From Massiliimalia sp050943535 (lineage in GTDB: Bacteria; Bacillota; Clostridia; Oscillospirales; Ruminococcaceae), in contig JBMNPJ010000003.1 in NCBI GenBank assembly GCA_050943535.1, positions 124,001 through 188,000 of the forward strand: DNA of 64,000 nucleotides. The letters are read 5' to 3'. The notes beneath the pieces were generated by a model. The model was not told the DNA's origin. It saw only the letters and a program-made list of their open reading frames with translations, and ran no database searches. This document shows, piece by piece, positions 54,271 through 63,302 of this stretch (its first letter is position 1; every line of letters starts with the position of its first letter). The position numbers were made by a program, and so were the translations under genes.

Positions 54271-55167
54271 ATGAAGAGGGTAGAAATGGGAACAATTGCC
54301 CGAAAAGAACATCGATATTTTTATTTGTTTATATCACCCTGGCTGATTGGCTTTTTTGTTTTAACAGTTGGTCCAATGATTTATTCTTTTTATTGTGCGC
54401 TTTGTGATTGGGATGCAGTAACAGCACCTGTTTTTGTTGGTTTAGATAATTATATTAAGGATTTTACAGGAAATCAGGATTTTTGGAATGCATTGTTTAA
54501 TACTTTTTATTATGCAGTGGTTTCTGTTCCAACTAGTATGCTGGTGGCGTTAATCTTAGCATTTTTGTTAAATAAACAAATGAAAGGTTCTGGCGTTTTT
54601 CAGGCTATTTTTTATTTTCCGTCAATTGCGTCTGGAACGGCAGTGTATATGATTTGGAGTTGGCTGTTTAATGCAGAAACAGGAGTATTCAATTATCTTT
54701 TATCATTTTTAGGAATTGATGGACCAGATTGGTTAACCAGTACAGAATGGTCAATGCCATCATTGATTATTATGAACTTGACTTTTTGCGGAACAGCGAT
54801 GTTAATTTTTTTAGCAGGACTGAAGCAGGTTCCCGCTACATATTACGAGGCTGCAGAGATTGATGGTGCCAGTGAATTTACCAAGTTTGTTAAAATCACC
54901 ATTCCTATGATTTCCCCGGTTGTGTTATTTAATACAGTTATGGGAATGATCAGTGCTTTCCAAGTGTTCAATCAACCGTTTATTTTGACTGGTGGTGGGC
55001 CCATGAAATCCACTTATGTTTATGGTATGTTGATTTATGATACAGCTTTTCGGTTTTACAAGTTCGGAGAAGCAGCATCACAATCTTGGATTCTTTGTTT
55101 TATTCTTGTAGTATTGACATTAACTGTAATGAAAGTTACTGATAAAAAAATTGTGTATGATATGTAG
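54271..55167 (+). CDS. sugar ABC transporter permease
   Basis: 298 aa from ATG 54271 behind GGAGGG; the frame is open upstream but crosses the attenuator. Six membrane segments and the EAA loop EAAEIDGASEFTKFVKITIP. N-terminal FISPWLIGFFVLTVGP is typical of UgpA/MalF-type subunits. Confidence 0.9.
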   Translation: MKRVEMGTIARKEHRYFYLFISPWLIGFFVLTVGPMIYSFYCALCDWDAVTAPVFVGLDNYIKDFTGNQDFWNALFNTFYYAVVSVPTSMLVALILAFLLNKQMKGSGVFQAIFYFPSIASGTAVYMIWSWLFNAETGVFNYLLSFLGIDGPDWLTSTEWSMPSLIIMNLTFCGTAMLIFLAGLKQVPATYYEAAEIDGASEFTKFVKITIPMISPVVLFNTVMGMISAFQVFNQPFILTGGGPMKSTYVYGMLIYDTAFRFYKFGEAASQSWILCFILVVLTLTVMKVTDKKIVYDM

Positions 55168-55184
55168 AATAGGAGGATATTACT

Positions 55185-56039
55185 ATGGCGATTGTAAAAA
55201 AAGGACCAAAGAAAGTGGTTTCCAATATTCTTTGGTATATCATCATTGTTTTAGCTTCCATCCTATTCATTTTGCCGTTTATCTGGATGGTGTCTACTGC
55301 TTTTAAAACGGCTCCACAATGTGTGGACTATCCGCCTACATTTATTCCTGATCCATTTACTTTGCGTGCATTTCAAGAAGCTTTTACAATTGCTCCGTTT
55401 TTTACTTATATCAAAAACAGCTTAATTGTAGTGGTTTTGAATATTGGCGGGATGTTGCTAAGCTGTACTTTTGTGGCCTATGGTTTTTCCAGATTCCGAA
55501 GTCCGCACAAAAACTTATGGTTTGGAATCCTATTGAGTACGATGATGCTTCCAAGTTTTGTGTTAATTATTCCGCAATATAGTTTATATGTGGGACTTAG
55601 ATGGGTAAATACCTTTTTACCTTTAGTTGTACCAGCTTTTCTGGCAACAAATGCTTTTTCTGTATTTATGCTGCGGCAATTTTTTCTGGCTTTTCCAAAA
55701 GAACTAGATGAATCAGCACAGTTAGACGGATGTAGTTATTTTGGCGTATTATACCGTATTTTACTTCCAAACAGTAAAACAGTACTATTTGTAGTAGCTT
55801 TATTTGCTTTTGTAGGATGTTGGAATGATTTTTTTGCACCCATGATTTATTTAGGTGATATGGAAAAGTATACATTAGCAGTGGGATTAGTTATGTTTAA
55901 AGCGTCTCAGGGAGCAACTTTGGATATGGGACCAATGATGGCAGCGGCATTGGTATCAATTATACCAACTTTAGTACTTTATCTGGTAGCACAAAAATAT
56001 TTTGTTCAAGGTGTTGTAACCACAGGATTAAAAGGTTAA
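55185..56039 (+). CDS. sugar ABC transporter permease
   Basis: 284 aa, UgpE/MalG-type partner. Six membrane segments and the EAA-like loop ESAQLDGCSYFGVLYRILLP. It starts 17 nt after the first permease behind AGGAGGAT, and ends 21 nt before the GH43 gene. Confidence 0.9.
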   Translation: MAIVKKGPKKVVSNILWYIIIVLASILFILPFIWMVSTAFKTAPQCVDYPPTFIPDPFTLRAFQEAFTIAPFFTYIKNSLIVVVLNIGGMLLSCTFVAYGFSRFRSPHKNLWFGILLSTMMLPSFVLIIPQYSLYVGLRWVNTFLPLVVPAFLATNAFSVFMLRQFFLAFPKELDESAQLDGCSYFGVLYRILLPNSKTVLFVVALFAFVGCWNDFFAPMIYLGDMEKYTLAVGLVMFKASQGATLDMGPMMAAALVSIIPTLVLYLVAQKYFVQGVVTTGLKG

Positions 56040-56060
56040 TATAAAGGAAGGAATAAAGTT

Positions 56061-57518
56061 ATGTTTTGTGAATTAGTGCATAAGGCGGATTTGGGAAATG
56101 GGTACTACTTAAATCCTATTTTAGATGGTGATTATGCGGATCCAGCAGTATTTCGAAAAGGAGAAGATTATTATTTAAGCGTATCTACAGGCCCCTATTA
56201 TCCCGGACTCACCATTTTCCATTCTCGAGATTTGGTCAATTGGAATCCTATTTGCCATCCTCTGCAAAAATTTCAATATGAAGCCTATGCTCCAGATTTC
56301 TTTTATTATCAAGGAAAATATTATATTTATTTTTGTGCCGGAGGCACTAACTGGGTTATTTGGTCAAAAAACGTGGATAATGGTTGGAGCGAACCAATTG
56401 ATTTAAAAGTTGGATATATTGATCCGGGCCATTGTGTTGATCGGCAGGGTAATCGATATTTATTTTTATCTGACGGACACTTAGTACCGTTGACACAGGA
56501 TGGGCTTGCTGTTGCCGGAGAGGTAAAGCAGGTTATTCAGGCTGCTCCTATTCCAGATGAATGGGATATTGAGGGCTTTTTTCCAGAAGCCCCCAATGTA
56601 TTTGAAAAAGATGGATACTACTATTTAACTTATGCTAATGGAGGTACGGCTGGTCCTGCTACATCTCATATGATTGTGGCGGCTCGTGCAAAAGATCTCT
56701 ATGGGCCATGGGAGTTTTCACCATATAATCCGATTGTTCATACTTATCATCGGGAAGAAAAATGGATTTCCAAAGGGCATGGACATTTTGTAGAGGATAC
56801 AGAAGGAAAATGGTGGGCAATTTATCATGCATATGAAAATGGCTATGCTTCTGTTGGAAGAAAATTGTTGCTGTCTCCTGTGGAATTTACAGAAGATGGA
56901 TGGTTCCGTATTACAGCACCAGCGGATGAAGCAACTAAAAAACCAGTGGGATGCGATATTACTAAACTAATTAGTTTCTCTGATTCTTTTTCAAGTCCTC
57001 AAGCAAGTTCTTCCCTTTCCTGGAGATCATGGCAGGAAACAGATTATTTTCGGTATGAATATACTGATTTTGGCCTTAAAATCCATGGAACATCAGAATC
57101 TATAGGAAAAACACACCCCTTGACATTAACGACAGGAGATCATAGTTATGAGATCTCGGTTCATTTAAAAGCGGAACCTGGCTGTGAGGCAGGTTTAGTA
57201 TTAATGTATAATCCAGAAATTTTTAATGCAGTTGCTTTAAAAGATGGAATGTTAACTGTTTATCGCGTTAGTCGTACACTTGCGAAGAAAGAAATTGGCT
57301 GTAGTGAGTGTTGGCTGAAAATGACAAATCGTGAACAATATGTAGCATTTCATTATAGTCTTGATGGAGTTCATTATCAAAAATTAAACTATGTTATCGA
57401 TGTGGCAGCACAAAATAACAACGCATATTTAGGATTTCAAAGTTTGCGCCCTGGCATTTTTGCTGCAGGAAATTCGGATGCAGAATTTTCGGATTTTATT
57501 TATATCGGAAGAAAATAG
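56061..57518 (+). CDS. glycoside hydrolase family 43 (beta-xylosidase/arabinofuranosidase-like)
   Basis: The 485-aa protein has a five-bladed propeller at about 15-290 with the three family acids: D27 (GDYADPAVF, base), D121 (GYIDPG) and E176 (PEAPNVF, proton donor). The C-terminal part (about 305-485) looks like a beta-sandwich module as in many xylosidases. No signal peptide, so it would act inside the cell on imported xylan- or arabinan-type oligosaccharides. The last gene of the sugar module. Confidence 0.88.
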   Translation: MFCELVHKADLGNGYYLNPILDGDYADPAVFRKGEDYYLSVSTGPYYPGLTIFHSRDLVNWNPICHPLQKFQYEAYAPDFFYYQGKYYIYFCAGGTNWVIWSKNVDNGWSEPIDLKVGYIDPGHCVDRQGNRYLFLSDGHLVPLTQDGLAVAGEVKQVIQAAPIPDEWDIEGFFPEAPNVFEKDGYYYLTYANGGTAGPATSHMIVAARAKDLYGPWEFSPYNPIVHTYHREEKWISKGHGHFVEDTEGKWWAIYHAYENGYASVGRKLLLSPVEFTEDGWFRITAPADEATKKPVGCDITKLISFSDSFSSPQASSSLSWRSWQETDYFRYEYTDFGLKIHGTSESIGKTHPLTLTTGDHSYEISVHLKAEPGCEAGLVLMYNPEIFNAVALKDGMLTVYRVSRTLAKKEIGCSECWLKMTNREQYVAFHYSLDGVHYQKLNYVIDVAAQNNNAYLGFQSLRPGIFAAGNSDAEFSDFIYIGRK

Positions 57519-57570
57519 ATATATAAAAATTGAGATATTTGTACCGGGTATCTAAACCGTAACAGTTATA

Positions 57571-57691
57571 CAAATTAGTGTGACAAAATAGATGTCATGC
57601 CCACAAAGCCCGTAGTGATGCGGGGGTTTGCGGCCTTTCTGGCAGAGATGTTAGGAAGGCCGTTTACCGTAATGCCCAAATAAAATTGAAT
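57571..57691 (+). repeat. long direct repeat R2
   Basis: Second copy of the ~120-bp R1 sequence, same orientation, 9.4 kb downstream. The inner hairpin is kept with compensating and partial changes (CTGGCAGAGATGTTAG). It follows the GH43 gene and marks the end of the AT-rich module. Confidence 0.85.
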
Positions 57692-57700
57692 CAATTTTAT

Positions 57701-57755
57701 AAAAAAGCGAAGTTTTTTGTCTGATAAATCAGGTTGTAAACTTCGCTTTTTTCAT
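57701..57755. terminator. bidirectional terminator
   Basis: A 15-bp perfect stem AAAAAAGCGAAGTTT / AAACTTCGCTTTTTT around a 22-nt loop, between GH43/R2 and the convergent transporter genes. Confidence 0.88.
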
Positions 57756-57818
57756 TTTATTTCCTTAAGTTTTTTATAATGTGAGTGTTTATGATGCTTT
57801 AATAAAGCACTTTGACTT

Positions 57819-58379
57819 TTACAACAATATGCAGCCAATTGTAAGATTTCCAACACCACATAGTACCATGACCAAAATAGGATTCCATTTTAATTTTCTC
57901 AAAGCAAAAAAGGCTGTGAGAAATAAAATTGCACCAATCCAGCTGAAATGTTCCATGGAGATAGACTGTCCAGAAAAAAGTACCTGGAGTAAAATAGAGA
58001 TACCAGCAGCTGCAATTAATGCTACTACAGCAGGACGAAGACTGGAAAGAATGCTTTGCAGCAGGGAAAGATTTTGATATCGATAATAGATGAAGGCAAG
58101 CAGTGAAACAATAAGCAGGGAAGGTAAAATACAGCCCAGTGTTGCTACAAGGGCACCGGACAAACCTGCAATTTGAATCCCTACAAAAGTAGCCGAATTA
58201 ATTGCAATGGGACCAGGTGTCATTTCGGCAATGGTAATGAGATCCGTAAATTCATTCATGGTCAACCATCCGTAATGTTCCACAGTTTGTGCCTGGATCA
58301 AAGGCATGGCAGCATATCCTCCGCCAATAGAGAATAACCCGATCTGAATAAAACTCCAAAAAAGTTGTAAATATATCAT
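57819..58379 (-). CDS. chromate transporter family protein, second half
   Basis: 186 aa. IGLFSIGGGYAAMPLIQ and EMTPGPIAINSATFVG are the CHR-domain motifs. Full ChrA proteins have two such domains; here each is a separate gene. Its ATG overlaps the stop of the upstream partner (ATGA). The family is annotated as chromate/sulfate efflux, but the natural substrate in gut Firmicutes is not established. Confidence 0.83.
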   Translation of the reverse strand: MIYLQLFWSFIQIGLFSIGGGYAAMPLIQAQTVEHYGWLTMNEFTDLITIAEMTPGPIAINSATFVGIQIAGLSGALVATLGCILPSLLIVSLLAFIYYRYQNLSLLQSILSSLRPAVVALIAAAGISILLQVLFSGQSISMEHFSWIGAILFLTAFFALRKLKWNPILVMVLCGVGNLTIGCILL

Positions 58380-58975
58380 ATTTTTCCCCCTTTTCTGTCT
58401 TTTTGACAGTGATACCCTGCTAGAATCACACCAATAAATCCGGCAACTAAAATAATATAGATTACATTGATGTTCAAAAAGAAAGTAGCGATAAAAGCAG
58501 ATCCCATCAGAATCAAATGAATCAAGGATTTTGTTTTGATTACGTTAAATCCCAGGCCTGTTACAACATCCAAAATAACAGCAGCAACACCTGCCTGCAT
58601 TCCTTTCAGTGTAAGTGCTACATAAGGATTTGCTGCAAAAGCTGCATAAAAAAGAGAAATGATAGAGATAATAATTAGTGGTGGAATGATGGTAGCAATT
58701 ACTGCTACAACCATTCCTAAAAATCCAGATACTCTCCATCCTACAAAAATAGAGGCATTCACCGCAATGGCTCCGGGAGAAGATTGAGCCAGCGCAGTTA
58801 AATCCAGCATTTCCTGTTCGTTGATCCAGTGAAACTGATCCACAAACTTTTTCTTCATAAAAGTAATAATTACAAATCCTCCTCCAAAGGTAAAGGCGCT
58901 GATGTACAGCATAGAAAAAAATAATTTTGCCAACAGATGTTTTTCTTCCGATAACTTGGGCATAATATTGTTCAC
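58376..58975 (-). CDS. chromate transporter family protein, first half
   Basis: 199 aa. FTFGGGFVIITFMKKKFVD and LAQSSPGAIAVNASIFVGWRV are the CHR-domain motifs; about six hydrophobic stretches. Divergent from a LysR gene, which probably regulates it. Confidence 0.83.
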   Translation of the reverse strand: MNNIMPKLSEEKHLLAKLFFSMLYISAFTFGGGFVIITFMKKKFVDQFHWINEQEMLDLTALAQSSPGAIAVNASIFVGWRVSGFLGMVVAVIATIIPPLIIISIISLFYAAFAANPYVALTLKGMQAGVAAVILDVVTGLGFNVIKTKSLIHLILMGSAFIATFFLNINVIYIILVAGFIGVILAGYHCQKDRKGGKI

Positions 58976-59082
58976 TCCTTATAGTATTCTTTATTTATTA
59001 TATCTCTTGTATCTGATTTAGTAAAATGCTATTATATTATTAAAACCATAATTAAAATGATATAAATAAAAGGGTGATTGCA

Positions 59083-59982
59083 TTGACTCTGCGGCATTTG
59101 AAAATATTTGTAGTGGTATTTCAGACAGAAAGTGTCACACAGGCGTCCAAGTTATTGTGTATGACACAGCCGGCAGTAACTCGTGCCATTAAAGAAATTG
59201 AAGGCTACTATGGAGTATGTTTGTTCGACCGCATTCATCACCGATTGATGGTGACGGAAAGCGGTAAGATGCTGTATACCTATGCCATACATATTTTGGA
59301 TTCCTTTGACCAATTAGAAAAGAATCTAAGGAATTGGGAAAATTTAGGAACTTTAAGGATAGGCACTACAGTTACCATTGGAAATCTGCTTCTGCCTAAA
59401 GCGTTATCCTTCTTTAAAAGAGATTATCCTCAATTACAGGTCAAGGCAAAAGTAGCTACAGGAAGTGTCTTGCAGCAGGATTTGATAAATAATCAGCTGG
59501 ATTTTGTGGTTATGGAGGGAAAACCGGTTTACAAAGAATTGATGGTGAAAAAAATCGCCCAAGATCGTCTGGTGCTGATTTTACCTCCGGATGATCCTCG
59601 AAAACAGAAAAAGCAGCTGTTTTTAAAAGATTTTCAAAATGATGCTTTCATTTTGCGTGATGAGGGAAGTATGAGCCGCGTGTTAATCGATCATGTTTTT
59701 GCGCTTCATCAGATTCCGCTGATTCCGTTTATGGAGAGCATCAGTACACAGGCAATTATACGAGCAGTGCATGAAGGATTGGGAATTTCTTTTTTACCTG
59801 AACATTTGGCAGCAGAACCGATTGCCGCAGGACTGGTCAGCACTGCGGAACTTGTGGATGAAAATTTTGTAAGGGAAAATTATGTTGTATGGCACAAGCA
59901 AAAGTTTTTAACCCAGTCAGCTCAAAGATTAATAGATTATTTTTGTAATCTGAGCTATGGAACAGAAGAATCTAAAAAATGA
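59083..59982 (+). CDS. LysR-family transcriptional regulator
   Basis: About 299 aa. The N-terminal HTH (MTLRHLKIFVVVFQTESVTQASKLLC-type opening, with SVTQASKLLCMTQPAVTRAIKEIE at about 18-41) and the ligand-binding domain are both complete. TTG 59083 is taken as start since GGGTGA lies about 7 nt before it; a GTG at 59074 overlaps the SD. Divergent from the split chromate-type transporter, its likely target. Confidence 0.88.
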   Translation: MTLRHLKIFVVVFQTESVTQASKLLCMTQPAVTRAIKEIEGYYGVCLFDRIHHRLMVTESGKMLYTYAIHILDSFDQLEKNLRNWENLGTLRIGTTVTIGNLLLPKALSFFKRDYPQLQVKAKVATGSVLQQDLINNQLDFVVMEGKPVYKELMVKKIAQDRLVLILPPDDPRKQKKQLFLKDFQNDAFILRDEGSMSRVLIDHVFALHQIPLIPFMESISTQAIIRAVHEGLGISFLPEHLAAEPIAAGLVSTAELVDENFVRENYVVWHKQKFLTQSAQRLIDYFCNLSYGTEESKK

Positions 59983-60811
59983 ATGGAAAAACATTAAAAA
60001 GAGGAAACAGATACTCAATCTTCTGTTTCCTCTTTTTGAATGCATCATTACATTTTTTGCTATAGATTTCTGACAAGCTGTAGAGCCGACTATCAGCATA
60101 ACTGAAACACATTTGATAGGACTCGCAGAAATAATTTAATCGCAGTTGTCCGTTTTCTCTGGGCTCCCGATATCGCTTGCAGCCTTCCCAGCAGGTGCCG
60201 TAATAAGGGCATTTCTGACAGGCCGGATCGATGGCTTTGGATTCTTCTACAAATTGAATTTTCTGCCATTTGGATTGAACTTCTTCAAATCCGCATTGGG
60301 TCAGATTTCCCAGCTTGTATGAATCCATGATATAAAAATCGCAGGGATACACTTCTCCGTCTGACTCGACGACATGCTAAAAACTGCAGATTCTGCTCAT
60401 GCCACAAATCAAATAATTTGCATAAAACTCACCATACGCCTTTGGTGTGAGAGAATAGACCAGTTTTCCGGGTTCTTCTTCCATAGGGTCCAGACAAGGG
60501 ATGAACTGCAAATATTGGAATCGTTTGGCTTTATAAAAGCGATAAATATCCCGAATTTGCTTTGCTGTATAGGCATGAACGACTGTCAGAATATTAAAAT
60601 CTACATGATACCGCTCTAAGATGCGAATGTTTTTCATCACTGTGGAAAAGGAATCCCATCCGTTGGGATCCAATCGAAAGGCATCATAGGTTTTAGAAGT
60701 TCCGTCTACGGATATACCCACCAGAAAATGATTGTCTGCAAAAAATTCAGCAACATATTTTTGCAGCTGCTGCAAAATTTTGGGGTCATCATCACAGAAA
60801 AGGATTTTCAT
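59972..60811 (-). pseudogene. chimeric pseudogene: response-regulator start fused to radical SAM maturase (anSME-like)
   Basis: One continuous frame of 280 codons with one internal stop. Residues 1-24 (MKILFCDDDPKILQQLQKYV...) match the start of the LytTR regulator at the window end. From about residue 25 the frame reads GISVDGTSKTYDAFR and on, the middle of an anaerobic sulfatase-maturase-like radical SAM protein. A TAG (60379-60377) interrupts it between CSF and HVVESDGEVYPCDFY, where a sense codon such as CAG is expected. The SPASM cysteines (CPYYGTCWEGC) follow. The N-terminal CxxxCxxC SAM site is missing, so it cannot work. Confidence 0.85.
59998..60037 (+). terminator. terminator after the LysR gene
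   Basis: GAGGAAACAGA / TCTGTTTCCTC (11 bp) then TTTTTG. It overlaps the 3' end of the pseudogene. Confidence 0.8.
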
Positions 60812-60825
60812 GGATTTTCACCTAC

Positions 60826-60871
60826 TTAAAAATAATCCCGGAAATGGTGTGAAACCTTTTCCGGGATTATT
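60826..60871 (-). terminator. terminator of the XRE gene
   Basis: A perfect 14-bp stem AATAATCCCGGAAA / TTTCCGGGATTATT; minus-strand tail TTTTTAAG. It lies 15 nt before the start of the chimeric frame. Confidence 0.88.
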
Positions 60872-60881
60872 ATACCATAGG

Positions 60882-61232
60882 TCAGATAAAGTTGTCATCG
60901 TTCCAGGAAGTTTCCTGCTGATTGACCAAAATTTCAACCAGTTGAGAAACAATCTGCACATCTCTGGGAGAGCAAAGACGCAATTTTTCCATAATATCTT
61001 GCGGGACATTGTTGGAGTGCATAGTCCCAAGAAGCAAATAGTCTGGCGTTACTTTCAGCACATTGCAGATCGCAACAAAAACGTCCAGGCTGGGACGGTC
61101 CTTTCCCCGTTCGATACTGGATAGGTAGTTATTTGAAATTCCAATTTTTTCAGCTAAAATGTGTTGCTTAATTTTCAAACTTTTGCGCCGTTTCGCAATT
61201 CTTTGTCCTAAATTTTCAGCATTAATTTCCAT
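60882..61232 (-). CDS. XRE-family helix-turn-helix regulator
   Basis: 116 aa: HTH domain (about 8-65) with RIAKRRKSLKIKQHILAEKIGISNNYLSSIERG, and a short C-terminal tail without a known domain. Start 61232 follows AAGGTGATG. It may regulate the small peptide ORF or the AgrCA-like system nearby, as its promoter region faces the peptide promoter. Confidence 0.82.
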   Translation of the reverse strand: MEINAENLGQRIAKRRKSLKIKQHILAEKIGISNNYLSSIERGKDRPSLDVFVAICNVLKVTPDYLLLGTMHSNNVPQDIMEKLRLCSPRDVQIVSQLVEILVNQQETSWNDDNFI

Positions 61233-61443
61233 GAGCATCACCTTCATCATCATAGCAAAAAGAAAGTATAATGTTTACAATATATTTCAGTAAAATACTG
61301 TTATACCATTAATTTTAAAAAATAAATGTATTTCAGAATTTTTCAAATATATTTGTATATTTTAAAATAGGAAAATATATTTCGTTTTAATATGTTCCAA
61401 AAAAGTCTTATTGTGACAAAATTATGGAAAATATCTGTGAAAA
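61233..61443. other. AT-rich divergent promoter region
   Basis: Spacer between the XRE gene (minus) and the small-peptide transcript (plus). Very AT-rich; no gene or repeat was identified. Confidence 0.5.
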
Positions 61444-61452
61444 TGTTATAAT
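61444..61452 (+). promoter_or_regulatory. extended -10 promoter of the small peptide ORF
   Basis: TGTTATAAT: a TGn extension plus perfect TATAAT. No good -35, which fits an extended -10 promoter. Confidence 0.65.
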
Positions 61453-61567
61453 AAATATGCGGTTAGATGATTGAACCGTTTGGTAAAGTCAAGTGATTCA
61501 AAAGTTTAATTTCATAATTTTGATGGACTGTTGAAAAGGAAAGACATCTTTCAAGGAGAAAGCAAAA

Positions 61568-61678
61568 TTGTTTGGAAGAGGACTTTTGTTAGAACAATAT
61601 TTTGAATCACTGATGCTTGTACTTTTATTTATGCTGATTCGGAAATTTGGCGGTGGAGTTTCACCTCCTGCTGTCTGA
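61568..61678 (+). CDS. 36-residue hydrophobic peptide of unknown function
   Basis: TTG start 9 nt after AAGGAG. The product begins MFGRGLLLEQYFESL, has a hydrophobic stretch (about 14-25, SLMLVLLFMLIR) and ends KFGGGVSPPAV. In the leader TTGAAA can pair with TTTCAA and bring the SD into a hairpin. Options are a membrane toxin of a type I system or a signal peptide for the AgrCA-like pair; neither is proved. The minus-strand ORF covering it has no SD or context. Confidence 0.35.
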   Translation: MFGRGLLLEQYFESLMLVLLFMLIRKFGGGVSPPAV

Positions 61679-61932
61679 TTTTTCGTTTCTACTGCACTGC
61701 CCGCATCTTTTTGTTGGGGATCCGTTCTCATAACTCAGAAGGATCGATTCACTCATTTGAAAATTCGCCTTTCTTTCAATGGATGTTTTAGTCCTTCTGA
61801 GTTGGGCGGATTCCCGACAATGGCAGTGAGCAGCAAATGGTAATGATAACTTTATGCAGTTTGTAAGGTCTATGGGAGAGATCTTTTAAAAATTGGCTTA
61901 ATTCTTTTTTTATGTTTATTATGGTAAGCGAA
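61679..61932. other. intergenic region with a long inverted repeat
   Basis: ACTCAGAAGGA (61734-61744) is repeated inverted as TCCTTCTGAGT (near 61792-61802), about 47 nt apart, so the region can fold as one hairpin. No good ORF was seen. Confidence 0.5.
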
Positions 61933-61968
61933 AACCCCGGATATATCTCATTGATATATTCCGGGGTT
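61933..61968 (-). terminator. terminator of the AgrCA-like operon
   Basis: AACCCCGGATATATC pairs with GATATATTCCGGGGTT around a 5-nt loop; minus-strand tail TTTTCG. It lies 30 nt after the kinase stop. Confidence 0.85.
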
Positions 61969-61997
61969 CTTAATTTTTGCATTACTAATTGGAACAT

Positions 61998-63302
61998 TTA
62001 TGGACGCTTCAGCATGATGACAGTATGAAACTGTTTTCTGTGGGAGTCATAGTGCATATCACAGCTGCCATGATATTTTTTCACAATACGATGGATACTT
62101 TTCAGTCCAAGTCCATGATTCAGTTTATCTGCTTTATGACTTAGGTATCCCCCTTCCTGATTGGCTTCAGGGGCACAGTCACAGGAATTTTGCAACACAA
62201 TCATGGTGATTTTTTGTTCAGGACGATGCTGTACACGCAGTTCAATGGTTTTTTCTTCAGATTCTGCCGCAGCTTCAAAGGCATTTGATAATAAGTTTCC
62301 AAATAACGCAGTGATATCAGTGGGTTCTAGAAAAGAAAGGCTTTGATCCCGAATATCATAGTCAAAGGTAATATTTTTATTACGGCACTGATTGACGGTT
62401 TGAAGAAGGATCATATTGCACACTGTGTTGTCACACAGATGTACTTTCTTTTTAAAACCAGGTAAGGCTTCAAAATCATCTAAATAATGTTCCAGTTCTT
62501 CGAACCGATTTTGTTCCAGCAATCCTCGAATCATTTGAGTGTGATTTTTAATGTCATGGATCAATACCCGCTGTTGGTCATACTGTTTTTGCAGCATGGT
62601 GTAGTAAAGGGTATCTGCTTCTTCTTTTTGCAGCCGCAGCTGCATGGAAAAATTTTCCTGAGCTACTTTTTGTGTGTGATCTAAAATAATGAAAGATAAA
62701 ATATTGCTGACTAATAAAAATAAGACACTGGTTACCATCATTGTTTCTGTGATGGATGGTATTGCAGTGGTCATCCCAATATGAATGTAAGCTACAGCAA
62801 TGATAAGTGAGGCAATGGGGAGTAAACAAAATAGCAGAATTTTTTTAAAATCAGGTTTGTTATTATTATATGGTTTTAGAATTTTTGAGCTGACAATCAT
62901 TATGATAAAATAAAAGAGTTTACTTAAGCAACCAGAACAAATTAAAGCAATAAAATTATATTTGAATGCACTATAATCAAGAAATACTATTGATAGTGCA
63001 GATAATGTTAGAAATTCTGTAATTAGCATAGCAAAAGATAAATATGCTGCATGTAGTACAGATAACCAGATTTTACAAAAATAATTGATGTATAGAAGCG
63101 CAGCATTAATAGTTAGAAAGGCAATCATGTTAACTATTAGATTGTCAAATTGAAAGATAAAAAATAATATACTATAGCCTAAAATAAATTCTAGTGTAAC
63201 AAACCATTTTTTACGTTTTAATTCGAATAGACTATTAAAATAAACTGCTGCGGTTAAGCCTTCAGCTAGGTATAAAATTGCATAACAAATCCATTCTTTC
63301 AT
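61998..63302 (-). CDS. GHKL sensor histidine kinase (AgrC-like)
   Basis: 434 aa: six to seven membrane segments (1-215), a coiled linker, phospho-acceptor H249 in LIHDIKNH, and a GHKL ATPase (FGNLLSNAFEAA, GLGLKSIHRIV). This is the peptide-sensing kinase architecture of Agr/ComD systems. It overlaps the upstream regulator by 4 nt. No agrB or agrD gene is visible in the window. Confidence 0.88.
   Translation of the reverse strand: MKEWICYAILYLAEGLTAAVYFNSLFELKRKKWFVTLEFILGYSILFFIFQFDNLIVNMIAFLTINAALLYINYFCKIWLSVLHAAYLSFAMLITEFLTLSALSIVFLDYSAFKYNFIALICSGCLSKLFYFIIMIVSSKILKPYNNNKPDFKKILLFCLLPIASLIIAVAYIHIGMTTAIPSITETMMVTSVLFLLVSNILSFIILDHTQKVAQENFSMQLRLQKEEADTLYYTMLQKQYDQQRVLIHDIKNHTQMIRGLLEQNRFEELEHYLDDFEALPGFKKKVHLCDNTVCNMILLQTVNQCRNKNITFDYDIRDQSLSFLEPTDITALFGNLLSNAFEAAAESEEKTIELRVQHRPEQKITMIVLQNSCDCAPEANQEGGYLSHKADKLNHGLGLKSIHRIVKKYHGSCDMHYDSHRKQFHTVIMLKRP

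Noticed and set aside
57781..58077. 98-codon plus-strand ORF at the end of the chromate transporter gene
   Set aside because: It is antisense to a conserved CHR domain, without an SD or recognisable product.
60377..60379. TAG in the maturase-like frame as a recoded (pyrrolysine) codon
   Set aside because: The gene has lost its catalytic N-terminus and no pyl genes are visible; a plain nonsense mutation (CAG to TAG) is simpler.
61498..61731. 77-codon minus-strand ORF over the small peptide
   Set aside because: No SD, low-complexity polar composition, and no promoter on that strand; the plus-strand ORF has both.
61788..61997. 69-codon minus-strand ORF right after the AgrC-like kinase (possible small peptide)
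   Set aside because: It runs through a strong terminator hairpin (61933-61968) and has no SD of its own.
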